Shown: one piece after another, positions 27,201-39,200 of the stretch
Numbering within the stretch: position 1 is the stretch's first letter
Layout: the number at the start of each line of letters is the position of its first letter
Source: Aptenodytes patagonicus
Taxonomy: Eukaryota; Chordata; Aves; Sphenisciformes; Spheniscidae
NCBI RefSeq assembly: GCF_965638725.1
Contig: NC_134982.1
Coordinates: forward strand, 4,522,126-4,586,125
Length of the DNA: 64,000 nucleotides
Direction of reading: 5' to 3'
The notes under the pieces: model-generated
What the model was told of the DNA's origin: nothing
Seen by the model: only the letters and a program-made list of their open reading frames with translations
The model's database searches: none
Program-made: the position numbers and the translations under genes

Positions 27201-30200
27201 AGGCTGCTCTTGTTCGTGGTGGTAATCGTGTAGTCTAGGCAGTGTCTATGAGAGCAGAGCCCAAGGTCCCCATTCCTACCTGCCACGGACTTACCTGTCA
27301 ATCAGCCTCTACATCGGCTTTATCTGCTAAACAGGGATCGTGCCTTCCGAACGGGGTCAAAGTAATCTTAGGAGAATATGCCGTGCGAAGTGGTAGGATG
27401 CACTCTTTGAGGGAACAAGATCGCTGTATTGTTGTCAGGCCCTTAAACCTTTTGACCAAATCTTGTAGTTTTTGATGTTGTCCCATAGAAATATTAATAG
27501 AAGCAAAAGCTACCAGGATTTGGTGGCTCACTCCCAATGGACTCTCTGATGAAGTCAACACCTAGTTTGCTCTGCTCTGGATGAGTTTTCCAGAGCCCCT
27601 ATAGCCATGATATGTTCCACCTCAACAGTATTTTTGCTACATGTGTATGAAGATCCCATGCCAGCCCTGCCAGATGAACGTGAGTACCTGTGTGCTTTGG
27701 GGAGTGCGATCTGGCACACTTGCAATGTTCCTGAGTAGGGAAGGTGAATCTAGATCCAAGGTTGGCCATGGATCTGCCCATACTGATGAGTGCAGGCACT
27801 ACTAATTGGACAGTTCTCTTAGTAAGTATTTAGTAGAAGCCTGCAAGGCTTGGTTCATTTATTCTCATTTCTTAGTCACTGGATAATGTAGAATTTTGGA
27901 AGATCTTTGTTTTTCCTGCAGGGTTGGTGCAGGAAATCCGTCCTGCGATACTCTGCTCTCTTGCAGCGTAAGTGCTGCAGCCTCACTGCAAACAGTGCAG
28001 TGCAGGAATGAGCGAAATGGGAAGGTGGCTCGTGCAGGAGAAAATGGTCTTGTTTGAAAGAATGCCTGACAATTACACTCAATTCTATTTTAAAACCTTT
28101 GTGCAATGTATCAGACAAATCAGTGCCTCAATCCAAGAGTCACCTGAAGGCAGGATTGAAGTCTCAGGCTTTTTAATTCATGTAGCATGATCAAGAAAAG
28201 CTTACTGTTGATCAAAGCAGGAGCAGCCCAACTGCAGATGATCAAAGACCTAGGAGTTAGCTGGTGTACTGGGAAACCAGTACACCAGAAATCTGCCTCT
28301 CCCTAGCAAGCTCAGTAAGCTGCTCAGCTGGAGGTGAGGTTGCAATGGGAGACATGAAGGTTAGAAAAGAAGAAAGTCTCAGTTAGTCAAAAATGGAAAA
28401 TTACAGAGTGAATAGCATCTCATTTCTGGGCATTCAGTACTGACAGCCATAAAAAAAGAGTCCTCTCTGAGCACTTGCAGCTTTTGTGGTGTTCAGATAC
28501 AGGATTTGATCTGGAAAAATGTTGTAGATTTGAAAGCTACAATTGACTTGAATGGACATAGAGCAGTGAGTCGTGTGTAGTGCCTGGTACCCTGGGAAAA
28601 TGCAGTCCTGCGTGCAACTGTGCTGTTTGTTGTGATCTGGTTGTAGTTGTGTTCCCTATTGTAAAGAACCATGAATTCTCGTGTTGGTTTTCCCGTAGGC
28701 TTGCGACCTTTGAGGGGTAAAAATTATTTAGATTTCAGCAGGGGAAGCGAAGGCAATGCAGGGAGAGGACATTCTGGCGGTGACATATCAACTCTGTTTT
28801 ATGGATATGAAACATGACTGTCATTCTTGTAAAGCTGAAACACAGCCCTTTTCCGTAGGAAAAAGAGTAGCATAGTCAGGTTTGTCACTTGTCACTAATC
28901 AAGAGCATAAATCAAAATAAACTGCACTACACCCTTGCTTCTTAGCTGGATATCAGACTGAGGAAGATGATGGGGAGGACAGTTTCCATTTGTGCTAATT
29001 AAGCTTTCTGACAGGCAAATGCATCTTCATTCACAGGGAACTACATGGTTTAGAGTGGGAGTTAATAGGCAGAAGCAGCACTCAGAGCCCAGGGAGGGGT
29101 TGAGACTGATGCTTCCTCTGGGAGGGTGCGGGGCAGCTGGTCTCCAAACTCTCCCAGCAGGACCAGACCCTGCCGAGCGGAGGAGCTGGGTTTAAAGGAC
29201 ATCCGCGGGGGTTGAAGGAACCCATGTTCCTTGTGCTAGAGCCTGGTGTTGTGCAGAAGCTGTATTCTGGGAAAGTACAATGTGAAGCACTTTTGCGGGA
29301 AGGGGTTGGCCGGTGCTCCAGGGAGCTGCCTCTACTAATTTGCCTCGGTGTCTGTAGCAGGAGGGGGATTGCTGTGAAGCAAATAAATAGCATGAACACT
29401 CCTGGGAGAAAGAGAGGAAACTTTCTTTTTTTAGTCTATTGACCAGATACTGTCTTGCAAATTCCTTAATGCTGTTGTAGCATCATTAATGCTTGCATCC
29501 TAAGTGCTGCAGCATCAGTAGCATTAACACTAAGGAGGCTTAGTGTCTGGCTGTCTGCTTCAGATGTGGTTCAGGGCTTATGAATGACAGCCCAGATGAT
29601 GATTATTCAGTGGCTCAGGCACACTGAGTTAATTTCAATCGAGCTCACCCCGTGGCCAGTAGCATCTTCTCCCCACTTGGTGCAGAAGTGACACCGCCGT
29701 TGGTGTCACCTGCCTTTGCTGCAGGAGGCACGTGTCCCATTGGCAGTGTGTCATCCAGCCTGTTTCACGGGTCCTCCCTCTGCACTTCCACGAAGAGCCA
29801 AATGGTGAATTTGACACTCCCAGTGACTCTGCTGGAAAAGCTGGAGCTATTGTGAGAGTTAGAGACTTGCAGGACAGCCCTGTGCTTGTCGAAGCTGTAA
29901 GCTAATGGAATAACTCTCCTACAAATGCAATGCTGCCTCATGGATTTCCTTTCAGATCCAGAAGTGGTTTATTTTTTACTTAATCCTTTCCTCCTTACCC
30001 TTCTGCCTCTTTGGTAACACATCCTTTTTCATTTCTGTTTTTTGTTTGTGGATTTGGGTAAACAGGCAATGATCAAAGGGAATCTCTGGGACTCAGGAAG
30101 TTTCACCTCTGTTACATAAAATGACATCTTTGTCTCCAGTGCCGTGGGCTGAAGCCAGCTTTCCCCCACTGTGGCATTCCCACGTGATAGCATGTGCTGT

Positions 30201-33200
30201 TTGACATCTGAGCTGCAGTTCTCTAACTTAGCAGCAGAGCCAGAAGTGTGCAGGAAAGATAAAAATACATGTTAATCTAGATTTTTGCCATTCTTATCTG
30301 TCCTGAGGCACATACAAGGTACTGAAACCCAGTGTTAGATGAAAGGCGAGGATGAGGCTGATAGCCATTGCTATCCCCCTTACGCCCAAAGAGGTAGGAG
30401 TGGTGTGTAACGTGCTGAGTGTTGCGTGGGGTTGTACACCTGCCTCTAGCTATTGTGTAGGACATGCACATTCAGGGTCCCAGCCTTGTCTGACTCAAAG
30501 AACCAAAGTAAAGAATGGATACCGCAAAATACAGTAAGAAAAGTTAGTATTGCAGGAGGACGAAAAAGTTGTCTGGACTGGTAGCCAGAGGGGACTCCTT
30601 CACCCCTATAAAATTCTGTGGCCAGCAAGAAGTCCTATGGTGTTGGCTCCACAGAGAGAAATTTCAGTTTAGTTTTGGAAACTTACCTGGAGTACATCCA
30701 CACAGGGCTTTGGCCTGGTGCAACCAGGTGAGCTCTTTATCCAGTTTCAGTTGGAGCAGCTTTCAAAATACACAAGTTGCTCAGCTCGAGCTCAACAAGG
30801 CAAGCATGCAGGAGATGTGCCAGTGCAATGGATTTCAGCTACTCCTTAGTAAAGGCTGAATGTCCAGGTGAACAATTGAGTTGGAAGGAGAGCCCAAGCC
30901 TTTTGATGAGAGACCAGATGAAGGTTCATGTTACATGAACTTCATCTCCCTTCTGGAGGCTGAGAAAGTCTTTTCCCAGATTTGTCACTGATTATGGAGC
31001 GCTTTAAATACATAATTTCCTCTACAAAACTCATAAAAATATAATTGTTGCCTTGAAGACTATGCAAACACATTTCCAAAGTCACATTTTTTAAAGATTG
31101 CTGAGCTATTGTTTGTTTCTGACAGTAATCAGTTTACTTCTTTATTAGGAATTTATGATGTTCTCCTGCCACCTTCTAGGCATGGCCTTCTTCCTTCAAG
31201 TCTCCAGCTTTGTGTCTCTCACTGGATCACAGAAATGATTGGTTTGGCATTTGACAAAGCTGAGGCGGTGAAAACCTCAGGGAGGGGTGAAGGAGACACA
31301 TCCTAAAGCAACATTTGACAGGATAGAAACATTCCCAGTTGGTAGCAGATTGCTTTGGGAAACTCTTGGGCTTTTTCCAGTCGCATACTATAGTCCCTTT
31401 CTCCCTTCTATAGGTTTCTCTCTTCCCCGCTTTATCAGATTGATTTCTGGATGTACCTACAAGGCAAAATTCAGAAGCTGTTTTTAGTTGCTTCTGGCCT
31501 TTGGAGGCCCTGTTGGAGATACCTGGAGATGTTGTTTTCCAGACACTCTTCCTTCCTACAGTTCCCCTGGGAGGTGTGAACACTTAGCACTTCTCCAGAA
31601 CAGATCAGTTTTGGATCCCCCAAAATTTTTATATTAATAAACATGAACTACTAAGGAAACTAACAAGGCTTTCCTTCTTAAGTATTATATATTCAGACCT
31701 GAACAGACATTCAGGTCAAACATGAATTTTGATGTTATTTTAAAATGACACAAAACCAAAATATTACATTTCCAACGATGGTTTAAATAAAGCTCTTCCA
31801 GGAATCTTGTGTTTTTCTTTCATATTGAAAATTCAAAAGATAGTTTGGAGTTACAGCCTCATGAGTTCTGAGATTGTAAAGGATCCATCAAAATAACTTG
31901 CTCTAGCCTTGGTCATAATACCTATTCCTTCCAGGTTGTCTCCCTGTATTTCTTCATTATGCTCATAACTGCTGTATGGGTATGCGCAGTTCTTAGGTAT
32001 TAGATTTTAATACAGACTTCTAATGATAAGTGGCGAAACTGATACAGAGCTTGGTTTAAACCCTAAATCTTTTCTGTCATTTCAATACAGTCTCACTGAA
32101 TTCACTGGACAGCCTGGGCTTTCTCTGGCCTCTAAACATGAGTAGCTACCATTGTGTTTTGTTTTCCCTTCACTCCAGTCTGATGGTTAAGGTAGAGGAA
32201 TTTAACCAAAAAAGTAAATATTTATGTCTATATTTTAATTAAGAATAGCACTGTCATTTGTGCTGTGTCTGAGCATTCAAATCCTTTTGTTCTCAAAACC
32301 ATCTCAAATGTTTTGAGAAGAAAATCCCAGCTTCCCTTCCTGTCTGAATATACCAAAAGAGTAAATCCCAACGAAAAGCTCAATTGCGTAGAGGTATGCA
32401 ACAGTCTCCACAGACAAGATGCAACCTCCAGCACTTTGCTTTCTGCCTAAGAGCAAAATTTAAGGAACTGATTTTTAAACTCTCAGCGCATTCAGACACC
32501 CAAAGGATGGGAACAGCGTCCCTTAAGTGATCAGTGCTTTTCCCCTGACCTTCAGTGGCAGCTGCCATGTGCTGACTGCTGGAAAAGGTAGCTGGTCCTT
32601 GTTGGTGCCTACAAGACAGATGAACTCTTGTAGAGATGGACAAAGTGGACATGGGTGGCTGTTCTACAATCAGCAGTGACATCTGTGTTTTCCTGTGAAG
32701 TAATAACCTGCCTATGGGCCAGACAGTGTAGTCTCAAGTCAGGCAGAAATCATAAATGACAACTTTAAGCAGATTTCTGTTGATGTGTAAGACAAGTATT
32801 CCAGTCTAAGGCTTATTTATAATCTTTTTTCTTGTCCTTCTTCAGGTATTTTGAGTTTTATGAAGGGCCTTTGGAGTACAACTCTACTAAATGCCTGGAA
32901 TTACGGCAGGACATCATTGAGGTGAAGGTTTTGTCTATGTAAGTATGAATGTATGTTTGCTAAAAGGTAACTTCTCAGGCAGGATGAAAATGATAACTTA
33001 CAATAAGATTGTCAAAGATGCAAGGCTTAAGAGATCCCATCAACAGGGATCTCATCAGGGATTCCTGAGGTTCTCTTATATGTGCAAATAGTCACATGTG
33101 AATTTGATCTGAGGTCCGTTTGAAAAAACTGGAGGCATTTCATGTACATTGAGGCATTTTGGTCAGGCCCAGTATCATTGGTTAGAATGAAATACAGTGT

Positions 33201-36200
33201 AATATTATTTGTAATGTTATATTCCAGGCCCTCTACTGAGGGTAATTGAAGAGTAAGAATAGCCAGACGGACTCATAGCGAGTGTCTATCTAGCCTAAGG
33301 CTCTGTCATTGACAGTGGCCAGCAGTGAAGGCTAAGAAATGAAGGAAAAAGGTGAGCCCTTCCTGATAACAAATAATGACTGGCATGGGGACTTGCTGAG
33401 TGGTAGGTGGTGACTAAACTAGTCAGAGTGGACAACAGACCTCTCTGTTAATTTGTTTAGATCTTTTCTGAGCCCATTTGTACTTTTGACCTCCACAATT
33501 TCCTGCAGCAGTGAGTTTCATAAGTTAATAACACTCACTAAGAAGTAGGAAAATGTGATTCTGAGAAATAATAAAATATCTATATTTTGTCTTTTGTGGT
33601 CCTATATGTACATCAGAAAACTAATGAGTTGAATGAGATGTATCCATGAAGCCATAGAGGTGGAATCAGGCAAAAAAGTGAGGTTGCCAGGGGAGCTCAT
33701 TGGACAGAGCAAAGCAGGGTATTTTTGTGTCGCCCTTTTGCATTTTCAGCATTGCACTGAATTTAGCTGCTTAGATTATGCCTAATCCCTTACCATATCT
33801 AAACCCAGTGGTTTAGTAATCTTACTGACAATCCACAAGGCTTATTAAGGTCTGTAAAGCGCACTGAGAATCTCAATTGAAAGTGCAGCTATACAAGCTC
33901 ATAGCATTAAGCAATCAAGGCTACAGCAAATACAATTTGTTGCTCCAGGTCAGCATGAATTTTGAGCATGTCTCCCTCGCTGACTTTGTGCACGGAAAAA
34001 TGTAGGTTATGTCCTTCTCTTGTGTATTTGGTACTGGATGAAGGATACACAAGTAACAACTTTGCACTGCTTGCTGACTTGCAGTGCTTAAAAATAAAAA
34101 GAAGGGGTGAGAATGTGACACTTCTGCCAATGTTCTGCTGAAGACAGGGAGTTTTGAACTGCTTCTCTGCATACTTATCAGATGGTACAGAGAATTACTC
34201 GTTTCTCTTCATCTTATCCAATGGCACATAGAAGGTAGTGGACTCCTGCTCAGCTGGATGGAGTTAGCCTTACTTTTACGATAGATGCCATTTGTCATTA
34301 AGTTCTTTTACTATGCTGGGTTCTTCTGATGTGCTTGCTTCTAACATGCTACATTTCCTAAGTCAGCCCTTACTGTAATGGAAGATTTCCAAGTTAATGT
34401 GCTCTGGTGGGCTACAGAAAGTACAATATGACCTAATTCCTTCCTGTAACTTCCGCAGCCTGGGAAATCCTAAGTTCTACTCACTTTAAATATATAATTA
34501 TCTTAAAAGTCTTTGCTTTATTCAAACATTCAAAGCCCTCAAGCCTGAAGAGAACTCATTAAGACCTATCAGTCTTGAAGAAATCTCAGACTTCAAAATT
34601 TCCCAGCCAGATTATGACATTTCTCCCTAGCTCTAGGTATTTGCAAGGCCTTCATTATCTCTGTTGTCCAAATACAGAAGAATATGTATGAACTCTAAGG
34701 TAGAAGTGGTTGGAATGATATCACCAAAAATGTGTCATCCTGTATCAGCCTAGTGGAAGTAGGGATGTCATTTTTTGATAGAACTAAAACTGTATTTATT
34801 AACAGAGAGGGAGGGAGAGATCCTTATGTAAAGAGCTTTTCATGTCCTCTTACCGTCACAGATGCTTATCCCTACACGTGTGCTACTGCAGTTTATAAAA
34901 TGGATTTACCAACAGTGCTGTTCTGTAGGATCTCACGGATTAAGATAACCTCACCCAAATATAATGGCTGTTGGCCAAATTATCTGAAGTATCCTCTTTT
35001 CCAGTACCCCCTCTGCTGGGCCCTTCTGCTAGGTGCAACTTTTCCCCCCAAAGCCACTGTAGTTGCCAGACACTCATTAGCTTCCCAGCAGACTGTGGAC
35101 AGACTTTGGTACAGTAGATGCTTCTTGCTTGATATTGCATTTTTTATCCTGAAGAAATGGAGAATGCCTATCAGGGAATAGAAAGCAGTCCCAAACTTCT
35201 GAAGAGCTCCATCAGTACCTGTGTATACATGGCTTAGAGTTGCTATGTCTGAGCAGAAAAAGAAATAAAAACGATAAATTTTGCACTGGATAGACTGGCT
35301 GGTTTGCCCTATCAAAAGCCTACTGCATGGTACCCTGGCTGCAGCTGTTTTAGGAAATGAAGCCCTTGTAATAAAGTGAATTTTCATTTTCTTTCTTTTT
35401 ATCTTTTAGGGTGAAACAAACGGAATTGTTTGACAGATGGAAGAGCCTACAGATGTGCAAATGGGAGATGAATGTCACAGAAGCTAATTTATTCAAGTAA
35501 GAATGGTCCACATTAATGAGACTGAGTAAGATTTACTTTAGTTTGAGTTTAGTTTCCTATAGAGAGATCAAACCTTCATATGGATAGCAAGAGTAAGCAT
35601 TATAACACTGTTACTGTTGGAGTACCATCCTTTTGAATAAATATGGACTTTTTTTTTACTTTAAAAAAGTCAACAGCAAGAGTGAAAGAGAGCTCTTCTG
35701 GCACGTGGGACAGTCTTCCCAGGAAAGGCAGGGAATTTGGTATGGGAAAGACTTTTCCAGGTATGATTCAGGCAGACATGAGGATGGAGCCAAGACTTAA
35801 TGGCTACACCTAATACATCAACCTAACTCTCTGGTGGTGTAAAATGGTAATATCATTGGTGACACTGCAAATTTGGCCTACAAAATACTCAAACCGGATT
35901 TTTTCTGTGATGTATTAGGTACTGCCAGACTCTGTTTATCAATTCCTTTTTTTTAATGGCTTCTCAGCTATTACTCCCTGACTATCTAGATATTTTTTCT
36001 GGTCTTCGGAGACCTCTGCAGTTTGTTTCTGTAGTACTCGGTCTTTCTTCATGTGACTTCCTCTTTGCTGAAGGTCATCCGTGGTCCTTTCAAGATACAA
36101 CTTTTGAAATTGGTCTTGTGAAGGCAATAGTAGAATGAAGCCAAAACAATATTTTAATGTTGTATCAATATACATCAATGTACATATATTCAAGGGCCAT

Positions 36201-39200
36201 ATTTGAGTAGGTCTAGAGAAACCACATTAATTCAGAGTAAGTGGAATATAGACTGGTTAAGTCTGTAAGTCACTGGCATGATTCAGAGCTGTTGCTTAGA
36301 ATAAGGCCCCACAACTTTCTCCCAAATTGGCTTGCATGATTGCAGGAAATAGCTGTCACGAGTTAATGAGACAATGTGAGAATGCATGTGCTGAGTTAGT
36401 CATTAATGTCTTTAAAAATAACTAATTGTTAGTCCCGGGCTCATAGCAGTTTTTCCAGCACGAGCTCCACACAGACATAAGTTTTTTCAGGGTTTTTTTA
36501 GTATATTTTTTTCTGGAAATTACTTGATGGGCAATTATCAGAGCCCATTTTGAAGACAGGATCCATTCAGGATGAGAGAGACTGCTAGGAGTAAGAGAAC
36601 TAATGATTGTGCCCAGAGTGCAAGGAGCACATTGCAGTATGGAGGCCAGCCCAGAGGTGGGAGCAATAAGAAAGGACTATCTAAAGATCATCAGGAGGAC
36701 CATCACTCTCTCTCAGGCCACCAACACCAGCATATTAAGCAAAGAACCCCTCTCCATCCTAGAGAGTGCCTTGAGAGAAAGAAGAGATGAAAGACTCCTA
36801 TCGCTGGCTATACCTGCCTGCCTGATATATCGCTGCTTAAGAAACTCCCACTGGCACCTAGATGTAACCTAACCTTTGTTAGCTGGTTCCAGGAACAATA
36901 ATCATGCTAGTCACAAAAAAAAAAGTTCAAAGTCTGTTTCATTTTTGTCTTATGGGACAGAGACTTCAGTGTGTGAATGTGTGGGGAAACTAGTCCCTTA
37001 AAAGCAGACCAAAGTCTCTGAGGTTGGAGGGTAGGCTAGTAGGAGGCTAAAAGGTGGTGGTCTAACAACACTGAGTTGTGGGCTTTTGAACTTTGCCAGT
37101 TCTGGACCATCAAGCGGGATGGGGAGAATCCAGCAAAAGTTAAATGGCAGCAGGGAGGGAGGGAGCACAAAAATCACACTAGCTTTTGTATCTGGAGACT
37201 AAGGAAAACAATTTCCTTGACAGTCTTCCTCCATCAGATACGAAACATTTACACTAAGGAACATGCCTCTGGAAAACCAATTGGACATTAGATTAAAGAA
37301 CGACATCTCTTTCAATTCCTTAATCCAGAACTAATGAAGAGTTTTTTCATATCTCAAATATCACAATTCAATCCCACTACCTGCTTGTAATTATTTAATG
37401 ATTTTGTTATTAGAAATTATTTATTGACTTATTCAGTCTCAATTGCTACCTTGATCTGATCACCATATTGTGTCATTCTGCATGAGTCAAGTCTATAACA
37501 GTAATTGGGCATCACTGAAATGTTTGTATAATTCTGTATTTGCTTTCTGGTGCTTGTAATAAAGCCCATAAAGAAGACTGGCTTATTCTTCCAACTCATA
37601 ATGAGGCCACATACCCGAGAGGCAAGGTATTTAATCTAGGTTATTTGAGAGCCATTTGGCTTTGTCTTCATGTTTGTGCATTTGCCATGACATGTATTTT
37701 TCATTAAAGTGTAAGATGCATTGACTGAGAAACGAACCAGCTCTGGAGTAAGAGTAAGCTGAAGTCAGGGCTTTCAGTTCCACCAGTAAAAGGAGAAAAG
37801 CATTCAGGGAAAGATGGGAGCTAAGAAATGGACCCCTATTTGGAAAGCTGCTTTTCCTATTTAAATGTCATATGAAACTTATGGTAAGGGGATCAGAGCT
37901 GAATGTTTTTTCTCTCATGCCGTGAATCCCATTCTTGAGATTTCAAAACTATTCTTGTTTGCATTGGAATACCTGCCATTTTGTCCCAGCGACCAAGAAA
38001 ATTTTGGCCGTTTGTCTGAGATTTTGGAGTTGTAGCCATGACCAGTCTGCCTGGCACCCATCCGTCAGGGCCACATCATCTTCCTGATGCACATATGCAA
38101 GGTCAAAGGCAAAACTAAGACCTTTAAAAGGTTTTTTTTGTAATCAAAGTCTGCCGTGCTCCACAGTAGTCTGGTAAGCGGGGTAGTGTCTTTAGGTATT
38201 GCTGTGTTTAAGTCCCTGCCCTGCCCAGCTTCCTCATCCCCAGCTGAATACTTTAACCCCTGCATTTCCTGCCCAGTGATGAATAAATACTTTACAAAAA
38301 GTGGAAGACCTCTAAAGCAGGGAGGGACTAATTCATCAGGATGCTTTCCCCAGGATATTGGGGGCAGAAGCTCAGCTTTGGGGTCTGGAGCAGGGCAGAA
38401 TCTGCACATGCATTTCCTGCAGCCTAGAAGAGACAGGTACAGGGATCTCATTTCTTCTGTTTTTTGTTTGGGTTTTTTTTACCTAATTTCCTCAATCAAG
38501 GAAAATTTCACTGAATCTGAAATTTTCTAAAGGAAAACCCAGCAAACCACCATTTTACCCTCCTACAGCTAAAAAGTTTCTTTTTGCTGAAAAATACCTT
38601 GTTAGGAGTGATAGTAATTGCAAATCCTAAAGCATGCTATCAGCTCCTTGGTCTTATTTCTCTCTTTTTCATTTTACAGGTCTACTTTGTCGAGGTGTTG
38701 CAATGCCCCTGCCTTTCTGTTCACCACCCAGAAAAATACTCCCTTGGGAACTAAACTGAAATATGAAGTGGATACTAGTGGAATCTTCCATATCAACCAA
38801 GAAATCTTCAAAATGTTTCCAAAGGTGCCTCATGCCTCTGTCCGTTTGCAGAATCAACTTCACCCTACTTGCTGCATTAGATGCTATCCTATAGCCAAGC
38901 ATTTAGCAGTTGGCTGTTTGACATTTCTACAAACTTCATTGCATATATTTTGAAAATGTTTATTTTTGTTATGATATTTTAGCTGATTATCCTATGTTCT
39001 AGTCATCATCTGCTCTAGTATACAATATATATATATTTTCCTGCAGAATATTACTGACCTAGCAGCAAAGTGGCTAATGAAATAAGAAAGCTGAGTAAAA
39101 GAGGCGCTTACTGATCAGAACTTTTTGAAAGTACAATATTCACATACAATAAATCCAACATTTTGGGTGGGTCTGCTTATTTAGGGGCATGGTTATTTTA

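Larger units (their letters stand above)
21358..32845. other. ST8SIA5 intron 1, 3' part
   Basis: About 11.5 kb between the cassette exon and exon 2. It contains a microsatellite at 22522, a poly(A) run of about 16 at 24878-24893, a perfect hairpin at 28261 and a second hairpin at 30917. A more GC-rich patch lies at about 29080-29330. I see no further coding exon or recognisable gene. Confidence 0.65.

Noticed and set aside
34732..35181. 149-codon plus-strand open frame in intron 2
   Set aside because: No recognisable family, and it lies wholly in the intron between phase-matched ST8SIA5 exons.
36560..37580. Possible LTR or noncoding RNA in intron 3 ending near an AATAAAG motif
   Set aside because: No terminal TG...CA pair, no duplication and no family resemblance that I could confirm.
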